Positions 9,385 to 18,681 are shown, counted from the first letter of the stretch. The stretch is 64,000 bases of DNA from Roseinatronobacter sp. S2 (GCF_029581395.1 NZ_CP121113.1:248001-312000), one strand, 5' to 3'. The notes: generated from the letters alone by a model not told the origin. Made by a program: numbers and translations.

Positions 9385-10788
9385 CACAGCACCGGGGTTC
9401 ATGATGCCGTTGGGGTCCAGTGCCTGCTTGATGGCACGCATGGCCGACAGTTTGACCGGATCGCCGTATTTTTCCAGATCACCGGTTTTCAACCGCCCGA
9501 TCCCGTGTTCGGCGCTGACCGACCCGCCCATTGCATGCACCAGATCATGCACACAGGCCTTGATGCTGTCGCGCTGGTGTTCATGGTCGGCGCGGCTGCG
9601 GCCCTGAACGGGAAAGACATTGTAATGCAGGTTCCCGTCGCCCAGATGGCCAAAGCAATTCACCCTGAACGTGTCGATCTTGGCCAATGCGGGACCAGCG
9701 CGGTCAATGAAGTCCGGTACAACGGACAAGGGCAACGATATGTCGTGGCTGGACACTGCGCCGATATGGCGGTTTGCTTCGGGGATGGATTCGCGCACGG
9801 CCCAGAATTCGGCGCGCTGGCCCGTGTTCTGCGCAATTACCCCGTCACTGACCAGACCGGCATCCAGTGCATCCGCGAACAGATCTTCCAGCGCGGCGGA
9901 CGGGTCGATCCCTTGCGGCAGGCCCAGATCAATCAGCACCATCCATTCGGGCTGATGGTCAAAGGGCTGGCGCACCTGCGGCATGGTCCGCGCCAGAAAG
10001 TCCAGACCCATGCCCCCGATCAGTTCAAAGGCGGATATCCCTTCGGACAACCGCGCCTGTGCCAATGCCAGCAGCGACAACGCGGCATCAGGGCTGTTCA
10101 CAACCATCAGTGCAGACCCCTGACGCGCAGGGCGGGCAAACAGGCGCAGGCTGGCCGCCGTGATCACGCCCAGCGTCCCTTCGGACCCGACCATCAGGTT
10201 GCGCAGATCATATCCGGTATTGTCCTTGCGCAGGCGCTTCAGCCCGTTCCAGATACGCCCGTCGGGCATGACAACTTCCAGCCCCAGCACCAGATCACGC
10301 GCGTTTCCGTAACGCAGCACATTCACGCCGCCCGCATTGGTGGCCAGCAGCCCGCCGATCCGCGCAGACCCTTCGGAGGCCAGTGACAGCGGAAACAGAC
10401 GGCCCGCATCTTCCGCCGCCTTCTGGACATCGGCAAGAATGGCGCCCGCTTCGGCAATCATGACATTTTCACTGGGATGCACGGAACGTATGGCGCGCAT
10501 CCGCTCCAGCGACAGGATCAGCGGCACAACGCCGCCCGTGGCGACCTGCCCGCCGACAAGGCCCGTTCCGCCGCCAAACGGCACCACAGCCACCTTTGCC
10601 TGATTGGCCGCACGCAGGATGGCGGCCACTTCATCAGTGTTGCGCGGACACGCCACCGCGCCCGCCTGCCCCCGCCAGCGCCCGCGCGGTTCTTCCAGAA
10701 AATGCGCCTCGGCGGTCCGCAATGTGCCATCCGGCAGTTCAGCCGCCAGCCGGTCCAGAAATGCTTGATCGCAGGGAAACAGCTTCAT
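9355..10788 (-). CDS. FAD-binding 2-hydroxyacid dehydrogenase (GlcD/D-lactate dehydrogenase family)
   Basis: This 477-residue vanillyl-alcohol-oxidase-type flavoprotein has the FAD pyrophosphate motif VVPFGGGTGLVGGQ, a second FAD segment NAGGVNVLRYGNARD and the C-terminal family signature GNLHYNV...SAEHGIGRLK. Family members oxidise D-lactate, D-2-hydroxyglutarate or glycolate and pass electrons to quinone or ETF; the substrate cannot be fixed here. The ATG at 10788 has AAGGAAAA upstream and yields MKLFPCDQAFLDR. The frame stays open further upstream through the structured intergenic element, which is not coding. Confidence 0.85.
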   Translation of the reverse strand: MKLFPCDQAFLDRLAAELPDGTLRTAEAHFLEEPRGRWRGQAGAVACPRNTDEVAAILRAANQAKVAVVPFGGGTGLVGGQVATGGVVPLILSLERMRAIRSVHPSENVMIAEAGAILADVQKAAEDAGRLFPLSLASEGSARIGGLLATNAGGVNVLRYGNARDLVLGLEVVMPDGRIWNGLKRLRKDNTGYDLRNLMVGSEGTLGVITAASLRLFARPARQGSALMVVNSPDAALSLLALAQARLSEGISAFELIGGMGLDFLARTMPQVRQPFDHQPEWMVLIDLGLPQGIDPSAALEDLFADALDAGLVSDGVIAQNTGQRAEFWAVRESIPEANRHIGAVSSHDISLPLSVVPDFIDRAGPALAKIDTFRVNCFGHLGDGNLHYNVFPVQGRSRADHEHQRDSIKACVHDLVHAMGGSVSAEHGIGRLKTGDLEKYGDPVKLSAMRAIKQALDPNGIMNPGAVLADTEMQPE

Positions 10789-10831
10789 CGTTTTTTCCTT
10801 TACTGGCAGCACCAACATGGGTGCCACATAA

Positions 10832-10909
10832 GGCCCGTGCCCGCAGCGCCAAGGGGGTGCGCGCACACGCGCAGCCCCGGGGGCGGGCGGGGCGTTGCGG
10901 GCACGGGCC
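10832..10909. repeat. Nested inverted repeat with G-rich tract (element A)
   Basis: The outer arms at 10832-10850 and 10891-10909 pair over 19 positions, 14 contiguous, with one G-T. Inside lies a hairpin at 10853-10878 (GGGG, G-G mismatch, TGCGCG, loop CACA). It is followed by a run of G-blocks (10879-10901: 5, 3, 4 and 3 Gs) that fits a quadruplex pattern on the plus strand. It lies between the GNAT gene stop and the FAD oxidase start, both on the minus strand. See element B at 26942-27032. Confidence 0.7.
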
Positions 10910-10915
10910 GTGTTG

Positions 10916-11500
10916 TTAACCAACATCCGTGCGGCCGCGACGGTCATGGCGCAAATTCGCATACAGCACATGATTGCGCCATCTGCCATTGATCTGCAAA
11001 TAGCTTTGCGCGACGCCCTCATACTTGAAACCCGACCGCTCCAGCACGCCGCGCGATGCGGTATTCTCTGGCAGGCATGCCGCCTCGATGCGCGACAGAT
11101 CCATCATAGTGAACGCATGATGCACGACCGCCGCAATACTTTCGCGCATATAGCCCTGACGGGCATGGGGTGCGCCCACCCAATACCCCAATGTTCCGGC
11201 CTGTGCGGGGCCGCGGCGGATATTGTCCAGCGTGATCGCCCCCACAAGACAATCATCATCGCGCCTGAAAATGAACAGCGGCAAGGCCGTATCAAGCTTC
11301 AGGCAGCGCGTGGCCCAGCTGACCCGGTTGGTAAACGCCCGCCGTGTCAGGTGATCGTCAGACCATGTGGGTTCCCAGGGCGTCAGAAAACCGCAAGACT
11401 GCCTGCGCAGTTCAGCCCATTGGCGAAAATCTGTATGCTGCGGCAAACGCAAGAACAGCCTGTCGGCTTCCAGTCGCAGCTTGCCGCGCAGCCCCAGCAT
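10916..11500 (-). CDS. GNAT N-acetyltransferase (RimJ-like)
   Basis: This 194-residue acetyltransferase of the RimJ/RimL type has an N-terminal ERLFLR-like strand (ADRLFLRLP), the acetyl-CoA loop region LGYWVGAPHARQGYMRES with the Q/R-x-x-G-x-A equivalent, and the C-terminal NTASRGVLERSGFKYEG. RimJ-type enzymes acetylate the N-terminal alanine of ribosomal protein S5 in E. coli, but many paralogues act elsewhere, so the substrate is open. The start shares one base with the M16 peptidase stop (TGATG), so translation is coupled. Confidence 0.85.
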   Translation of the reverse strand: MLGLRGKLRLEADRLFLRLPQHTDFRQWAELRRQSCGFLTPWEPTWSDDHLTRRAFTNRVSWATRCLKLDTALPLFIFRRDDDCLVGAITLDNIRRGPAQAGTLGYWVGAPHARQGYMRESIAAVVHHAFTMMDLSRIEAACLPENTASRGVLERSGFKYEGVAQSYLQINGRWRNHVLYANLRHDRRGRTDVG

Positions 11501-12762
11501 CAGGCAACCAGCCTCTCGCCCAACTCGGACAGGCGCGGCGCATGTTCAATCGGTCCATAAAGGGCCAGCGCCGTGCGGCTATTGTGCAGCAGGGCTTTCG
11601 CATGCTCGCGTGCGCCATGGGCTGTGACCGCGTCAATGCGCGCAATCGCTTCTGACAGGTCGGGCACGCGGCCCCAGATCGACAGCAGTTTTGCCAGCCG
11701 TTCGGCGCGCGCTGACGGGCTTTCCAGCCCCATCAGCAAACCTGCCTTCATCTGCGCACGGGCGCGGGCGATTTCAGCCTCGGACAAGGTGTCGGCGGTG
11801 CGTTTCATTTCATCCATTGTCAGCCATGCCAGATCTGAAATCTGGTCTGCGCCGGTTCCCGCATAGATGGTGATCATTCCCGTATCGAAATACGCCCCCG
11901 ATTGTGCAAAGACGGTATAGCACAACCCGCGATCTTCGCGCAGGCGCTGGAACAGGCGCGACGACATGCCCCCGCCCAATGCCCCCGAAAACACCTGCGA
12001 GGTATAGAAATCTTCGGCCCTGTAGCTGGGCGCTTCCAGCGCAAATGCAAAATGTGCCTGTTCCAGCTGGCGGGTTTCGCGGCGTTCGCCGTTATGGAAC
12101 CGCGCGGGTTCTGCGGTCTGGAACGGTTTTGCCACCAGATGCCCGAAAAGCGGTTCGGCCAGACGCACAAGCGCATCATGATCGACCGCACCTGCCGCCG
12201 AAAGGATCATCTGGCCCGGCCCGTAATGGGTGCCCACGAAAGCGCGCAGATCATCCTTGGAAAAGCCCGACACTGCCGCGCTGGGGCCAAGGATGGACCG
12301 CCCCAGCGGTTGCGACGGATAGGCCGCTTCTTGCAGCCAGTCAAAAATCACATCATCAGGCGTGTCCAGCGCCTGCCCGATTTCTTGCAAGATGACACCG
12401 CGTTCCACTTCGACTTCGCGCGGCTCGAACGCGGGGTTCAGCACGATATCGGCCAGCACATCAAGTGCCAGCGCGACATCGGCGCGTAACACCCGCGCGT
12501 AATAGGCTGTCATTTCGCGGGATGTATAGGCGTTGATATACCCGCCCACATCCTCGATCTCTTCGGCAATCTGCAACGCACTGCGCCGCGCGGTGCCCTT
12601 GAACGCCATATGTTCCAGAAAATGCGCGACACCGTTTTGATGCGCGCCTTCATGGCGGGCGCCTGCTTCGATCCACAGCCCGATCGCGGCGGATTCCAGC
12701 CCCGGCATGGGTTCGGTGACAATGCGGAACCCGTTGCTTAATGTCGTGACCTGAACGCTCAT
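11500..12762 (-). CDS. M16 family zinc metallopeptidase (processing-peptidase-like)
   Basis: This 420-residue M16B peptidase related to mitochondrial processing peptidase beta has the inverted zinc motif HFLEH at residues 47-51 with the following AFKGT, and a distal acidic ligand region (VEVERGVILQEI). It should be an active subunit. It begins MSVQVTTLSNGFRI. It sits in the thrC operon, joined to thrC by an ATGA overlap and to the GNAT gene by TGATG. The thrC-M16-GNAT order is, to my knowledge, conserved in Rhodobacteraceae. The natural substrate is unknown. Confidence 0.92.
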   Translation of the reverse strand: MSVQVTTLSNGFRIVTEPMPGLESAAIGLWIEAGARHEGAHQNGVAHFLEHMAFKGTARRSALQIAEEIEDVGGYINAYTSREMTAYYARVLRADVALALDVLADIVLNPAFEPREVEVERGVILQEIGQALDTPDDVIFDWLQEAAYPSQPLGRSILGPSAAVSGFSKDDLRAFVGTHYGPGQMILSAAGAVDHDALVRLAEPLFGHLVAKPFQTAEPARFHNGERRETRQLEQAHFAFALEAPSYRAEDFYTSQVFSGALGGGMSSRLFQRLREDRGLCYTVFAQSGAYFDTGMITIYAGTGADQISDLAWLTMDEMKRTADTLSEAEIARARAQMKAGLLMGLESPSARAERLAKLLSIWGRVPDLSEAIARIDAVTAHGAREHAKALLHNSRTALALYGPIEHAPRLSELGERLVA

Positions 12763-14147
12763 TTACGGATATTTCCCCGGATATGGGCCTGTAATTCCGC
12801 CAGATCACCACTTAGCCGCGTCACACGTTCGGGACGGTCAAACAGGTCGGCCATGCGTTCGGGCAGGGCCGGACGCGTGCCCATAGCTGCTTCGACCGCA
12901 TCAGGAAATTTTGCCGGATGCGCGGTGGCCAGCGTGACCATGGGCGTTGCTGACATGTGCTGTTCGGCCACATGAACGCCGACTGCGGTATGCGGGCACA
13001 GGATTTCGCCCGTCCGGTCATGAATGCGGGTGATGGTTTGCGTTGTCTGCTGCTCAGATGCGCGGCCGGACGCGAACACCTCGCGCAGGAATTCCAGCGC
13101 GCCCTGACTGATATGGAACCCGCCGCTGGCTTTCAATTCATCCATCAACTGCGCAACAGCGGACCCGTCCCGACCGTATGCGTCAAACAACGCACGTTCA
13201 AAATTGGAACTGACCTGAATATCCATGGACGGGCTGATTGATGGTTTCACGCCATCTGTCACATAGCCCCCCGATGTGATGGCGCGGTGCAGAATGTCGT
13301 TGTGGTTGGTGGCGACAACCAACTGTTCAATCGGCAAACCCATTTGCCGCGCGATATAGCCTGCAAACACATCGCCGAAATTCCCCGTGGGAACCGTGAA
13401 GCTGACAGGGCGGTAGGGTGCGCCAAGGCTGACAGCCGCTGAAAAGTAATAGACAACCTGCGCCAGAACCCGCGCCCAGTTTATGCTGTTCACGCCTGCA
13501 AGTTTCACCCCGTCACGGAATGAAAAGTCGTTGAACATATCCTTGACCAGCGCCTGACAGGTATCAAAATCCCCATCGACCGCCAGTGCATGGACATTGG
13601 ACTCACTCGGGGTGGTCATCTGGCGGCGTTGCACGTCAGATACGCGGCCATGCGGGAACAGGATAAACACATCAACATTGTCCAGCCCCTTGAACGCTTC
13701 AATCGCGGCCGACCCGGTATCACCTGATGTCGCACCCACAATCGTCACCCGTTCGCGTGAGCGTTTCAGCGCGGCCTGAAACAGCTGGCCAATCAGCTGC
13801 ATCGCGAAATCCTTGAACGCCAGTGTCGGGCCGTGGAACAACTCCAGCAGGAAGTGATTGGGCGCAAGCTGCTTCAGGGGTGCGCGTGCCGGATGGTCAA
13901 ACCCCTGATAGGCACGCGCAATCAGGCTGCGGAATTCATCATCGCGGAAAGTGTCACCAATGAACGGGCGCATGATGACATAGGCCTGTTCTTCATAGCT
14001 CAGCCCCGCAAGCGACGCTATTTCAGTCTGTGTCATGGGCGGCACATGTTCGGGCAGATACAGGCCCCCATCGCGGGCAAGCCCCGTCAGCATGGTCGCT
14101 TCGAAAGTCAGCGCAGGCGCTGCGCCACGGGTTGAAATATACTTCAT
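12759..14147 (-). CDS. thrC: Threonine synthase
   Basis: This 462-residue PLP enzyme converts O-phosphohomoserine to threonine. It begins MKYISTRGAAPALTF, has the PLP-lysine segment LAFKDFAMQL and the phosphate-binding GATSGDTGSAA. The length fits the long (yeast/E. coli-like) class. The ATG at 14147 forms an ATGA overlap with the surf1 stop, and the 3' end overlaps the M16 start by ATGA. The gene is therefore embedded in the oxidase assembly operon even though it belongs to amino acid synthesis. Confidence 0.96.
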   Translation of the reverse strand: MKYISTRGAAPALTFEATMLTGLARDGGLYLPEHVPPMTQTEIASLAGLSYEEQAYVIMRPFIGDTFRDDEFRSLIARAYQGFDHPARAPLKQLAPNHFLLELFHGPTLAFKDFAMQLIGQLFQAALKRSRERVTIVGATSGDTGSAAIEAFKGLDNVDVFILFPHGRVSDVQRRQMTTPSESNVHALAVDGDFDTCQALVKDMFNDFSFRDGVKLAGVNSINWARVLAQVVYYFSAAVSLGAPYRPVSFTVPTGNFGDVFAGYIARQMGLPIEQLVVATNHNDILHRAITSGGYVTDGVKPSISPSMDIQVSSNFERALFDAYGRDGSAVAQLMDELKASGGFHISQGALEFLREVFASGRASEQQTTQTITRIHDRTGEILCPHTAVGVHVAEQHMSATPMVTLATAHPAKFPDAVEAAMGTRPALPERMADLFDRPERVTRLSGDLAELQAHIRGNIRK

Positions 14148-14842
14148 TTCCGGTCTGATCCTTGATCGCGTTGGCGCGTGATACGCCACAGAAAGAAAAC
14201 TGTCATCCCCAGCCATGCAATTGCCATCAAAAACCACTGCACGGCATATCCCAGATGATTATCGGGCAAGCGGACCTCATAGACGGGCACAGGGGTGGCG
14301 GGGGGGGTGGTTTCAGATGTGCGGCGCAGCACGACCAGCATTTCCTCGGCTTCCAGCAATGCGGCCATCTGGCCCACATCGCGCGCGAAGAACAGATTGC
14401 GGCCCGCGTCGAATTCCGGCGTATAGGCATTCGCATCGCGCGGCCAGTGCAGGTTTCCCGCAAGCGTCACGTCATCCGTTGCGAACACAAGCCCCGCCCG
14501 TGCCGCTTCCGGCAGATAGCCACGATCAACCATGATGCGGCGCCCGCTGTCGGTTTCCAGCACTGATATCAGATGAAAGCCCGGCCCCTGCGCGCGCTGC
14601 GCCGCCATTGCAAAACTGTGGTCCGCTGTAAACCGCCCCGTCACATCTACCGGCAGGTAGCGGTCCTGTTCAGGGTCGGGCGCATCCGGCAGGGGCACTG
14701 GCGGCTGGAATATACGCGATTCCATCTCGGCAATCAGGGCGGCCTTTTCATCTGCGCGGGAAAGTTGCCACACGCCCAGATTCACCAGAATCGCAGTGCC
14801 GATCAGGCCAAAAATCGCGGGAATAAGGATCTGCTTCAGCAT
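14144..14842 (-). CDS. surf1: SURF1 family cytochrome oxidase assembly protein
   Basis: A 232-residue SURF1 homologue with an N-terminal membrane anchor (ILIPAIFGLIGTAILVNLGVW) and a C-terminal membrane helix (WFLMAIAWLGMTVFFLWRI), with a periplasmic domain between them. The conserved family pieces are LGVWQLSRADEKAALI and the tyrosine/asparagine-rich LPDNHLGYAVQW. SURF1 helps insert heme a into subunit I of aa3 oxidases. It follows ctaE after an 85-base gap that contains a hairpin. Confidence 0.9.
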   Translation of the reverse strand: MLKQILIPAIFGLIGTAILVNLGVWQLSRADEKAALIAEMESRIFQPPVPLPDAPDPEQDRYLPVDVTGRFTADHSFAMAAQRAQGPGFHLISVLETDSGRRIMVDRGYLPEAARAGLVFATDDVTLAGNLHWPRDANAYTPEFDAGRNLFFARDVGQMAALLEAEEMLVVLRRTSETTPPATPVPVYEVRLPDNHLGYAVQWFLMAIAWLGMTVFFLWRITRQRDQGSDRK

Positions 14843-14864
14843 CTTGTCCCATTTTTCACAGTGA

Positions 14865-14892
14865 AAAGCGCGCGCCTTTCGGCCCGCGCTTT
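14865..14892 (-). terminator. Hairpin between ctaE and surf1
   Basis: AAAGCGCG and CGCGCTTT pair perfectly, 8 bp with a 12-base loop. Read on the minus strand the stem ends in CTTTTC, a short U-run, so it may be a weak intrinsic terminator lowering expression of surf1-thrC-M16-GNAT relative to the oxidase genes, or a 3'-end stabiliser. Confidence 0.45.
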
Positions 14893-14927
14893 CTGGTCCC
14901 CGTCATATGCGCGGTCAATCGACGCGC

Positions 14928-15734
14928 CTAGGCACCCCAGACATAGATTGATGCGAACAGGAACAGCCAGACCACATCAACAAAGTGCCAATACCATGCT
15001 GCCGCTTCAAAGCCCACATGGCGTTCGGCAGTGAAATGACCAGCATAGACCCGCATCAGGCAAATCGCCAGAAAGATGGTGCCGACAATAACGTGGAACC
15101 CGTGAAAGCCGGTCGCCATGAAGAAGTTTGCGCCATAGATATTGCCCGCAAACCCAAAGCCCGCATGGGTATATTCATAGGCTTGCAGGAAGGTAAAGAT
15201 CACCCCAAGCGCAACTGCGATCCACAGCCCCAATTTCACATCTTCGCGTTTGTCGCCATGCACCAATGCATGGTGCGCCCATGTCGCGGCACAGCCCGAC
15301 AGCAGCAATATCAGGGTGTTGATCAGCGGCAGGTGCCATGGGTCAAATGTCTCAATCCCGGCGGGCGGCCATGCACCATCAACGGCGGGGCTAAGCCCTT
15401 CGGGGTGCATGGGATACATCGCATGTTTGAAGAAACTCCAGAACCACGCGGCAAAGAACATCACTTCCGAGATGATGAACAGGATGAACCCGTAGCGCAG
15501 GCCAATCACAACGACCGGTGTATGGTCGCCCGCATGGCTTTCGATCACGACGTTTTTCCACCACTCGAACATGACATACAACACACCCACAAGGCCAATC
15601 AGGAACATCCAGGGGCCATTGTCATGCATCCACATCACAGCGCCGAACAGCATCACGAAGCCGGCAACAGCCCCCACGAATGGCCAGATGGACGGCGGAA
15701 GAACGTGATAGTCGTGGTTTTTCTCATGCGCCAT
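14928..15734 (-). CDS. ctaE: Cytochrome c oxidase subunit III
   Basis: This 268-residue subunit III of the aa3-type oxidase has seven hydrophobic helices. It begins [18 protein letters not shown] and contains the conserved [15 protein letters not shown] turn, the [11 protein letters not shown] helix and the C-terminal [14 protein letters not shown]. It stabilises the proton-pumping oxidase in the inner membrane. The gene follows ctaG after 40 bases. Subunit I (ctaD) is absent from the window, as usual for this family where it lies elsewhere. Confidence 0.96.
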   Translation of the reverse strand: MAHEKNHDYHVLPPSIWPFVGAVAGFVMLFGAVMWMHDNGPWMFLIGLVGVLYVMFEWWKNVVIESHAGDHTPVVVIGLRYGFILFIISEVMFFAAWFWSFFKHAMYPMHPEGLSPAVDGAWPPAGIETFDPWHLPLINTLILLLSGCAATWAHHALVHGDKREDVKLGLWIAVALGVIFTFLQAYEYTHAGFGFAGNIYGANFFMATGFHGFHVIVGTIFLAICLMRVYAGHFTAERHVGFEAAAWYWHFVDVVWLFLFASIYVWGA

Positions 15735-15774
15735 TGTGAAAGTTCCCTCGTATTACTCGGTCTTATGCGCGAGT

Positions 15775-16356
15775 TCAGTTTGTCATTGCGGGTTCCGGGG
15801 CGACGTAATCCGCCGGAATATCCGTAGCGTGGAAAGTATAAGACAGCGTGATTGTATGTGTGCCGCTTGCGTCGCGATCGTCCAGAATTTCGGGATCAAC
15901 GAAATATGTAACTGGCATCAGCACCGTTTCGCCCGGTTGCAAAACCTGCAACTCGAAACAGAAACAGTCGATCTTGGTGAAATAGCGGCCCGCCTCATAG
16001 GGGCTGACGTTGTAGCTGGCAGTTCCCGCGATGGGCCTGTCGGTCGGGTTATGCGCCTCGTAGAACGCAAGCCCGACTTCGCCGATCTTGATTTCCGATA
16101 CGCGGTCAACTGGTTTGAAACTCCATGGAAAATCGCGCGCAACGGAGGCATCGAAACGGATGCGCATTGTCTGGTCCAGCACCACGCCCGATGATGCCGC
16201 CGCCGTGTTGGTGGTGCCGCCATAGCCGGTTACGCGGCAAAACAGGTCATATAGCGGCACGGCAGCCCAGCCCATTGCCCCCATGAACAACACCACACTG
16301 ACTGTCTGCACGGTGGTTTTCTGTATGCCGGTCAGTCGCGTCCAATATGTCATCAT
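15775..16356 (-). CDS. ctaG: Cytochrome c oxidase assembly protein CtaG (Cox11)
   Basis: A 193-residue copper chaperone of the Cox11 family that delivers copper to the CuB site of subunit I. It has one N-terminal membrane helix ([19 protein letters not shown]) and a periplasmic domain with the copper-binding cysteine pair in DCFCFE. Two ATG codons are tandem at 16356 and 16353; the first makes a short overlap with the stop of the upstream small gene. It forms part of the ctaC-ctaB-small gene-ctaG-ctaE run. Confidence 0.95.
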   Translation of the reverse strand: MMTYWTRLTGIQKTTVQTVSVVLFMGAMGWAAVPLYDLFCRVTGYGGTTNTAAASSGVVLDQTMRIRFDASVARDFPWSFKPVDRVSEIKIGEVGLAFYEAHNPTDRPIAGTASYNVSPYEAGRYFTKIDCFCFELQVLQPGETVLMPVTYFVDPEILDDRDASGTHTITLSYTFHATDIPADYVAPEPAMTN

Positions 16357-16553
16357 CTTTGCGGAAACCTCACATTGTCAGGGTCAAGGGCTGGCCGGTA
16401 ACTGTGGTCATAGGCTTGCAGGCTTGCACCACTTTGCACTTTGGCAATGGTCAGGCCGAATACCAGCGCAATGAACGCCGCCAGCACCACGGCCAGCCCG
16501 ATGTTGCGTCCCGACCGGCGCTTGTGCAACTCATGTTCGCGGGTAATGGCCAT
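16353..16553 (-). CDS. Small single-span membrane protein of the oxidase operon
   Basis: A 66-residue protein with a charged N-terminus ([17 protein letters not shown]), one transmembrane helix ([22 protein letters not shown]) and a short periplasmic tail. A small gene at this place between ctaB and ctaG is common in alphaproteobacteria and is sometimes called ctaF or coxF; its exact role is unclear. The start shares one base with the ctaB stop (TGATG), and the stop overlaps the ctaG start, so the chain of coupling argues for a real gene. Confidence 0.85.
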   Translation of the reverse strand: MAITREHELHKRRSGRNIGLAVVLAAFIALVFGLTIAKVQSGASLQAYDHSYRPALDPDNVRFPQR

Positions 16554-17527
16554 CAGAACAATTCCAGTATTTTGAAGGACGCAGCAAATTCTGCATAGAC
16601 TGGCAGGTTTGCCAAGGCCGCTTCGGCAAGGAAGGCACCGAAATGCAAAAACAGATACGCCAGTGAAAAGCGGAATACGCGTTTTTCCACCGCATATCCA
16701 TCCGCTTCGGCCTGCACTTCGCTGCGCCGCCAGATGGTCCATGCACCTTGCAGGAACATGGCATTAAGCACCAGCGCAAGCGCCAGATAGACCGGCCCGC
16801 CAATAGACGTAAACCCTGCCGCCAGTGCGAACGGGATCAATGCGACAGTGTAGACCAGAATATGTGTCCGCGTCGCCTTGCGTCCGTGGGTGACTGTCAG
16901 CATGGGCACATTGGCCTTGTGATAGTCGCTTTTCATGAACAACGCCAAGGCCCAGAAATGCGGCGGCGTCCACATGAAGATCAGCATGAACATCAGGCAG
17001 GCTTCTATGCTGATGCTGCCAGTCACCGCAACCCAGCCGATCATCGGGGGGAACGCGCCCGCCGCACCACCAATGACGATGTTTTGCGGCGTCGCACGTT
17101 TCAGCCACATGGTATAAATCACGGCATAGAAGAAGATCGTGAACGCCAGCAACGCGCCAGCCAGCGCATTGGTTGCCAGCCACAGCATGATCACCGAAAT
17201 GCCCGACAACGCGAAACCAAGCGACATTGCCTCTCGTGCGTCAATCTTGCCCGCAGGCACGGGCCGTTTCGCGGTGCGCTTCATCACGCTGTCAATGTCG
17301 GCATCCCACCACATGTTCAACGCGCCGGAAGCCCCGCCCCCCAGTGCAATGAAAATGATTGCCGCCAGCGCCTCGACCGGGTGCAACGCGCCCGGCGCAA
17401 CAATCAACCCGACAAGCGCCGTGAACACGACAAGCGACATCACACGCGGCTTCAGCAACGCGATGTAATCGCCGAAGCTGGCCTCTTTGTTGTCACTATA
17501 GCTGATATCGGCACGGATATCGGTCAT
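16553..17527 (-). CDS. ctaB: Protoheme IX farnesyltransferase (heme O synthase)
   Basis: This 324-residue UbiA-type prenyltransferase attaches a farnesyl group to heme b to make heme O, the precursor of heme a. The Asp-rich signature [15 protein letters not shown] binds farnesyl diphosphate, and about nine hydrophobic helices follow. I prefer the ATG at 17527 (MTDIRADIS), preceded by AGGTGAAG, over the in-frame GTG at 17536. It is separated from coxB by a gap carrying a stem-loop. Confidence 0.95.
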   Translation of the reverse strand: MTDIRADISYSDNKEASFGDYIALLKPRVMSLVVFTALVGLIVAPGALHPVEALAAIIFIALGGGASGALNMWWDADIDSVMKRTAKRPVPAGKIDAREAMSLGFALSGISVIMLWLATNALAGALLAFTIFFYAVIYTMWLKRATPQNIVIGGAAGAFPPMIGWVAVTGSISIEACLMFMLIFMWTPPHFWALALFMKSDYHKANVPMLTVTHGRKATRTHILVYTVALIPFALAAGFTSIGGPVYLALALVLNAMFLQGAWTIWRRSEVQAEADGYAVEKRVFRFSLAYLFLHFGAFLAEAALANLPVYAEFAASFKILELF

Positions 17528-17551
17528 TTGCTTCACCTGATGGGGTGTGGC

Positions 17552-17573
17552 TGTCCGGCACGAACGCCGGACA
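17552..17573 (-). terminator. Stem-loop between ctaC and ctaB
   Basis: TGTCCGGC and GCCGGACA form a perfect 8-bp stem with a 6-base loop just after the ctaC stop. No U-tract follows, so it more likely stabilises the ctaC 3' end or weakly attenuates read-through into ctaB than terminates fully. Confidence 0.4.
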
Positions 17574-17581
17574 ATTCTAGG

Positions 17582-18454
17582 TTAGTCCGACGATGCGACT
17601 TGAACGGCCTGCTGTGTGCGCGGGGCATCTGCGAATTCCGCGCCCTGACGTTCCAGCCATGCAAGATATTCTTCTTCGCTAACCACTTTCACGGTGATGG
17701 GCATATAGGCATGCGCAATCCCGCACAGTTCCGAACACTGGCCGAAATAGATGCCTTCTTCTTCGGCGCTGAACCACAGTTCTGCCAGACGGCCGGGAAC
17801 GCCATCCTGCTTCACGCCGAAGGCCGGAATGGTCCAGGAATGGATCACGTCCGCCGCAGTGACCTGCAACACGATGTTCTGGTTTACCGGCACGACCATG
17901 GCGGTGTCTGTCGCCAGAAGATACAGATCATCGGTGTAGCCATAATCCTCCAGCTCGTCCCGCTCCAGCATGAACTGCGAGAATTCGACACCGTGGTCGA
18001 CATACTCATAGCCCCAATACCACTGGAACCCGGTGACCTTGATGGTCACATCGGCTTCGGGCATGATTTGCTGATGGCGCAGCGCGGGGAACGTGAACAA
18101 CGCGATAAACAGCAAAATCAGCGCGGGAACGACTGTCCATGCAATTTCAATGGGGGTGTTGTGCGTGAAACGCGCAGGTTCGGGGTTTGCGCGACGGTTG
18201 TGAAACACAATCACCCAGATCAACAGGCCCGTGACAAAGATCGTGATCGGCACAATGATCCACAACAGCAGATCATCCAGAAACCGCACTTCACGCGCAA
18301 TCGCGGTGAAGGGCGTCTGCAACGAAGTGCCGTCGGGCACAGGCGCGCCCAGAACCGGCAACTGCGGCAACAAGTCGTCAGCAGCAGCTTTCGTTGCGGC
18401 GGCAACCGACACAAACGCGGCGATCAATGGCGTTATAGCTTTGAAAAGGCGCAT
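17582..18454 (-). CDS. ctaC: Cytochrome c oxidase subunit II
   Basis: A 290-residue subunit II with an export signal (FKAITPLIAAFVSVAAATKAAA), two membrane helices (LLLWIIVPITIFVTGLLIWVI; VVPALILLFIALFTFPAL) and a periplasmic cupredoxin domain. The CuA ligands are visible in GQCSELCGIAHAYM. It receives electrons from cytochrome c. It is the first gene of the operon, and the intergenic region to tldD holds a perfect FNR-type dyad. Confidence 0.96.
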   Translation of the reverse strand: MRLFKAITPLIAAFVSVAAATKAAADDLLPQLPVLGAPVPDGTSLQTPFTAIAREVRFLDDLLLWIIVPITIFVTGLLIWVIVFHNRRANPEPARFTHNTPIEIAWTVVPALILLFIALFTFPALRHQQIMPEADVTIKVTGFQWYWGYEYVDHGVEFSQFMLERDELEDYGYTDDLYLLATDTAMVVPVNQNIVLQVTAADVIHSWTIPAFGVKQDGVPGRLAELWFSAEEEGIYFGQCSELCGIAHAYMPITVKVVSEEEYLAWLERQGAEFADAPRTQQAVQVASSD

Positions 18455-18606
18455 ATTTCTTTTCCCGTTCTTCTACGCGGCGATTCTGCCGCTTGCCCTG
18501 GCACATGCTTAAATCCTGCATGCCATGGAATCCCGTTGAGGTTTGTCTTTGTAAAATCATATTCCTGAACATAGAACAAGCAAAACGATGCGACAGAATG
18601 TCGTTT

Positions 18607-18620
18607 TTGATCCAGATCAA
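18607..18620. promoter_or_regulatory. FNR/FnrL-type binding site
   Basis: TTGAT-CCAG-ATCAA matches the FNR/Anr/FnrL consensus TTGAT-N4-ATCAA at every fixed position. It lies 153 bases upstream of ctaC and 62 bases upstream of tldD. With an aa3 oxidase operon alongside, oxygen control of ctaC is the natural reading, but the site is nearer the tldD start. Confidence 0.7.
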
Positions 18621-18681
18621 CGACACCATGTCAAGCTGTTGCGCAGCGCGGCATCCCTCTGACAAAGAAGGCTAAATATAC

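Noticed and set aside
14281..14309. G-rich run in surf1 as another quadruplex unit
   Set aside because: It is within coding sequence on the complementary strand of a Pro-rich stretch and is not enclosed by a dyad, so it does not match elements A and B.
16748..18568. A 606-codon open frame on the plus strand
   Set aside because: It lies antisense to ctaB and ctaC and is rich in His, Gln and Arg as expected of a shadow frame; no domain or ribosome site supports it.
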